Positions 63,286 to 64,000 of a stretch of 64,000 bases of DNA are shown here, in pieces. Source of the stretch: Dickeya aquatica (lineage in GTDB: Bacteria; Pseudomonadota; Gammaproteobacteria; Enterobacterales; Enterobacteriaceae); the NCBI RefSeq assembly GCF_900095885.1, contig NZ_LT615367.1, positions 1,240,001 to 1,304,000 on the forward strand, in the 5' to 3' direction. A program made the position numbers and the translations under genes. Position 1 is the first letter of the stretch. Every line of letters starts with the position of its first letter. The notes under the pieces were generated by a model, which saw only the letters and a list, made by a program, of their open reading frames with translations, was not told where the DNA came from and made no database searches.

Positions 63286-64000
63286 ATGAATGTTCGTCTG
63301 GGTAGTATTGCTCTGGTGAGTGTACTGCTTGTCGGTTGCGCCAGTTCAAAAACTTCACCACCGGCGCAACGGTCAGATCCGCTGGAAGGGTTCAACCGCA
63401 CCATGTTCAGCGTTAACTACAACGTGCTGGACCCTTACGTGGTACGCCCGGCAGCGGTAGTCTGGCGTGACTACATGCCACAGCCGGCGCGTAATGGCTT
63501 GACCAATTTTTTTGTCAACCTGTCTGAGCCTGCCACTATGGTGAATTACTTTGCTGAGGGGAAACCCTATCAGGCGATGATCCATTTCAACCGGTTTTTC
63601 CTTAACACCGTGTTAGGGATGGGCGGTCTGATAGATGTTGCCACCATGGCCAATCCTAAGCTTGCGAAGGAAGATCCGCATCGCTTTGGCAGCACACTCG
63701 GTCACTATGGCATGGGGTATGGGCCTTATCTGGTGTTGCCTGCCTATGGGAGTGCCACGCTGCGTGAAGATGGGGGGGGATGGGTTGATACACTCTATCC
63801 GCCGCTAAGTTACCTGACTTTCTGGATGACAGCAGGCAAGTGGATGGTGGAAGGGCTGGAAACCCGCTCGCGTTTGCTGGACTCAGATAGCCTGTTGCGT
63901 AACTCCTCAGATCCTTATCTGATGGTGCGTGATGCTTACTTCCAGCGTCACGATTTTCTCGCTAACGATGCCAGGTCCACTGCGGTGAAAAACCCGAATG
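63286..64000 (+). CDS. mlaA: Outer-membrane lipoprotein MlaA (VacJ), cut by the window edge
   Basis: 238 residues visible, no stop before 64000. Lipobox LLVGC with Cys18, ribosome site GGGAGAGAGG before ATG. Family core: DPLEGFNRTMFSVNYNVLDPYVVRP, VNLSEPATMVNYFAEG, RFFLNTVLGMGGLIDVA and GHYGMGYGPYLVLPAYGS. MlaA removes misplaced phospholipids from the outer leaflet of the outer membrane and passes them to MlaC for return to the inner membrane. Its neighbourhood with tRNA-Arg(CCT) agrees with E. coli gene order. Confidence 0.95.
   Translation, partial: MNVRLGSIALVSVLLVGCASSKTSPPAQRSDPLEGFNRTMFSVNYNVLDPYVVRPAAVVWRDYMPQPARNGLTNFFVNLSEPATMVNYFAEGKPYQAMIHFNRFFLNTVLGMGGLIDVATMANPKLAKEDPHRFGSTLGHYGMGYGPYLVLPAYGSATLREDGGGWVDTLYPPLSYLTFWMTAGKWMVEGLETRSRLLDSDSLLRNSSDPYLMVRDAYFQRHDFLANDARSTAVKNPN

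Overview
The window is from a soft-rot Pectobacteriaceae chromosome, almost certainly Dickeya. The diagnostic content is a complete out type II secretion cluster in Dickeya order, a chrysobactin-type catechol siderophore locus with a two-module NRPS, two tandem Svx/AvrXca-like secreted proteins, a NEP1-like necrosis protein, and mlaA next to a tRNA-Arg(CCT). No database search was possible. Identities rest on reading the translated sequence, and species is not assigned.

Layout. 1-13.8 kb: the tail of outS, outB on the opposite strand, then outCDEFGHIJKLM and outO, reading rightward with many 4-bp overlaps and a KdgR-like operator in the outB-outC gap. 13.8-15.2 kb: a predicted 24-codon membrane ORF, an RBBP9-like hydrolase and terminators. 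15.3-32.9 kb: the siderophore core. Leftward run fct, cbsC, cbsE, cbsB, cbsA and an EntH-like thioesterase (receptor plus dihydroxybenzoate synthesis and loading). Rightward run a Fes-like hydrolase, an MbtH-like protein and the NRPS (C-A-T-E-C-A-T-TE). A Fur-like site lies between them. 33.0-35.4 kb: an AT-rich islet of unfamiliar small genes, including a plant-type ferredoxin gene interrupted by an in-frame TGA and a small secreted protein split by two frameshifts. 35.5-41.0 kb: ferric-siderophore ABC importer (ATPase, two permeases, binding protein) and an EntS-like exporter, with Fur-like sites. 41.4-47.7 kb: two Svx-like proteins, a class C acid phosphatase lipoprotein and an NLP toxin.

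48.06-62.9 kb is a P4-like integrative element inserted at the 3' end of tRNA-Arg. It has a tyrosine integrase next to the tRNA, AlpA, an AntA antirepressor, an Ash/Icd-like protein, a Toprim/DUF927 primase-helicase (frameshifted), an SSB, an iteron-rich candidate origin, a YdaT-like protein, and cargo that includes a solitary HEAGH metalloprotease, an unknown lipoprotein and a DUF6387-like protein. mlaA follows the tRNA and runs off the right edge.

How the parts work together. The Out machine is the export route expected for the Svx-like and NLP proteins encoded 30 kb away. The siderophore genes form a complete cycle: DHB synthesis, assembly, export, outer-membrane uptake, periplasmic binding, inner-membrane import and hydrolytic iron release. 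The most unusual sequence is the decayed-looking AT-rich islet wedged between the NRPS and the importer, and several one-base lesions in accessory genes while large core genes remain open.
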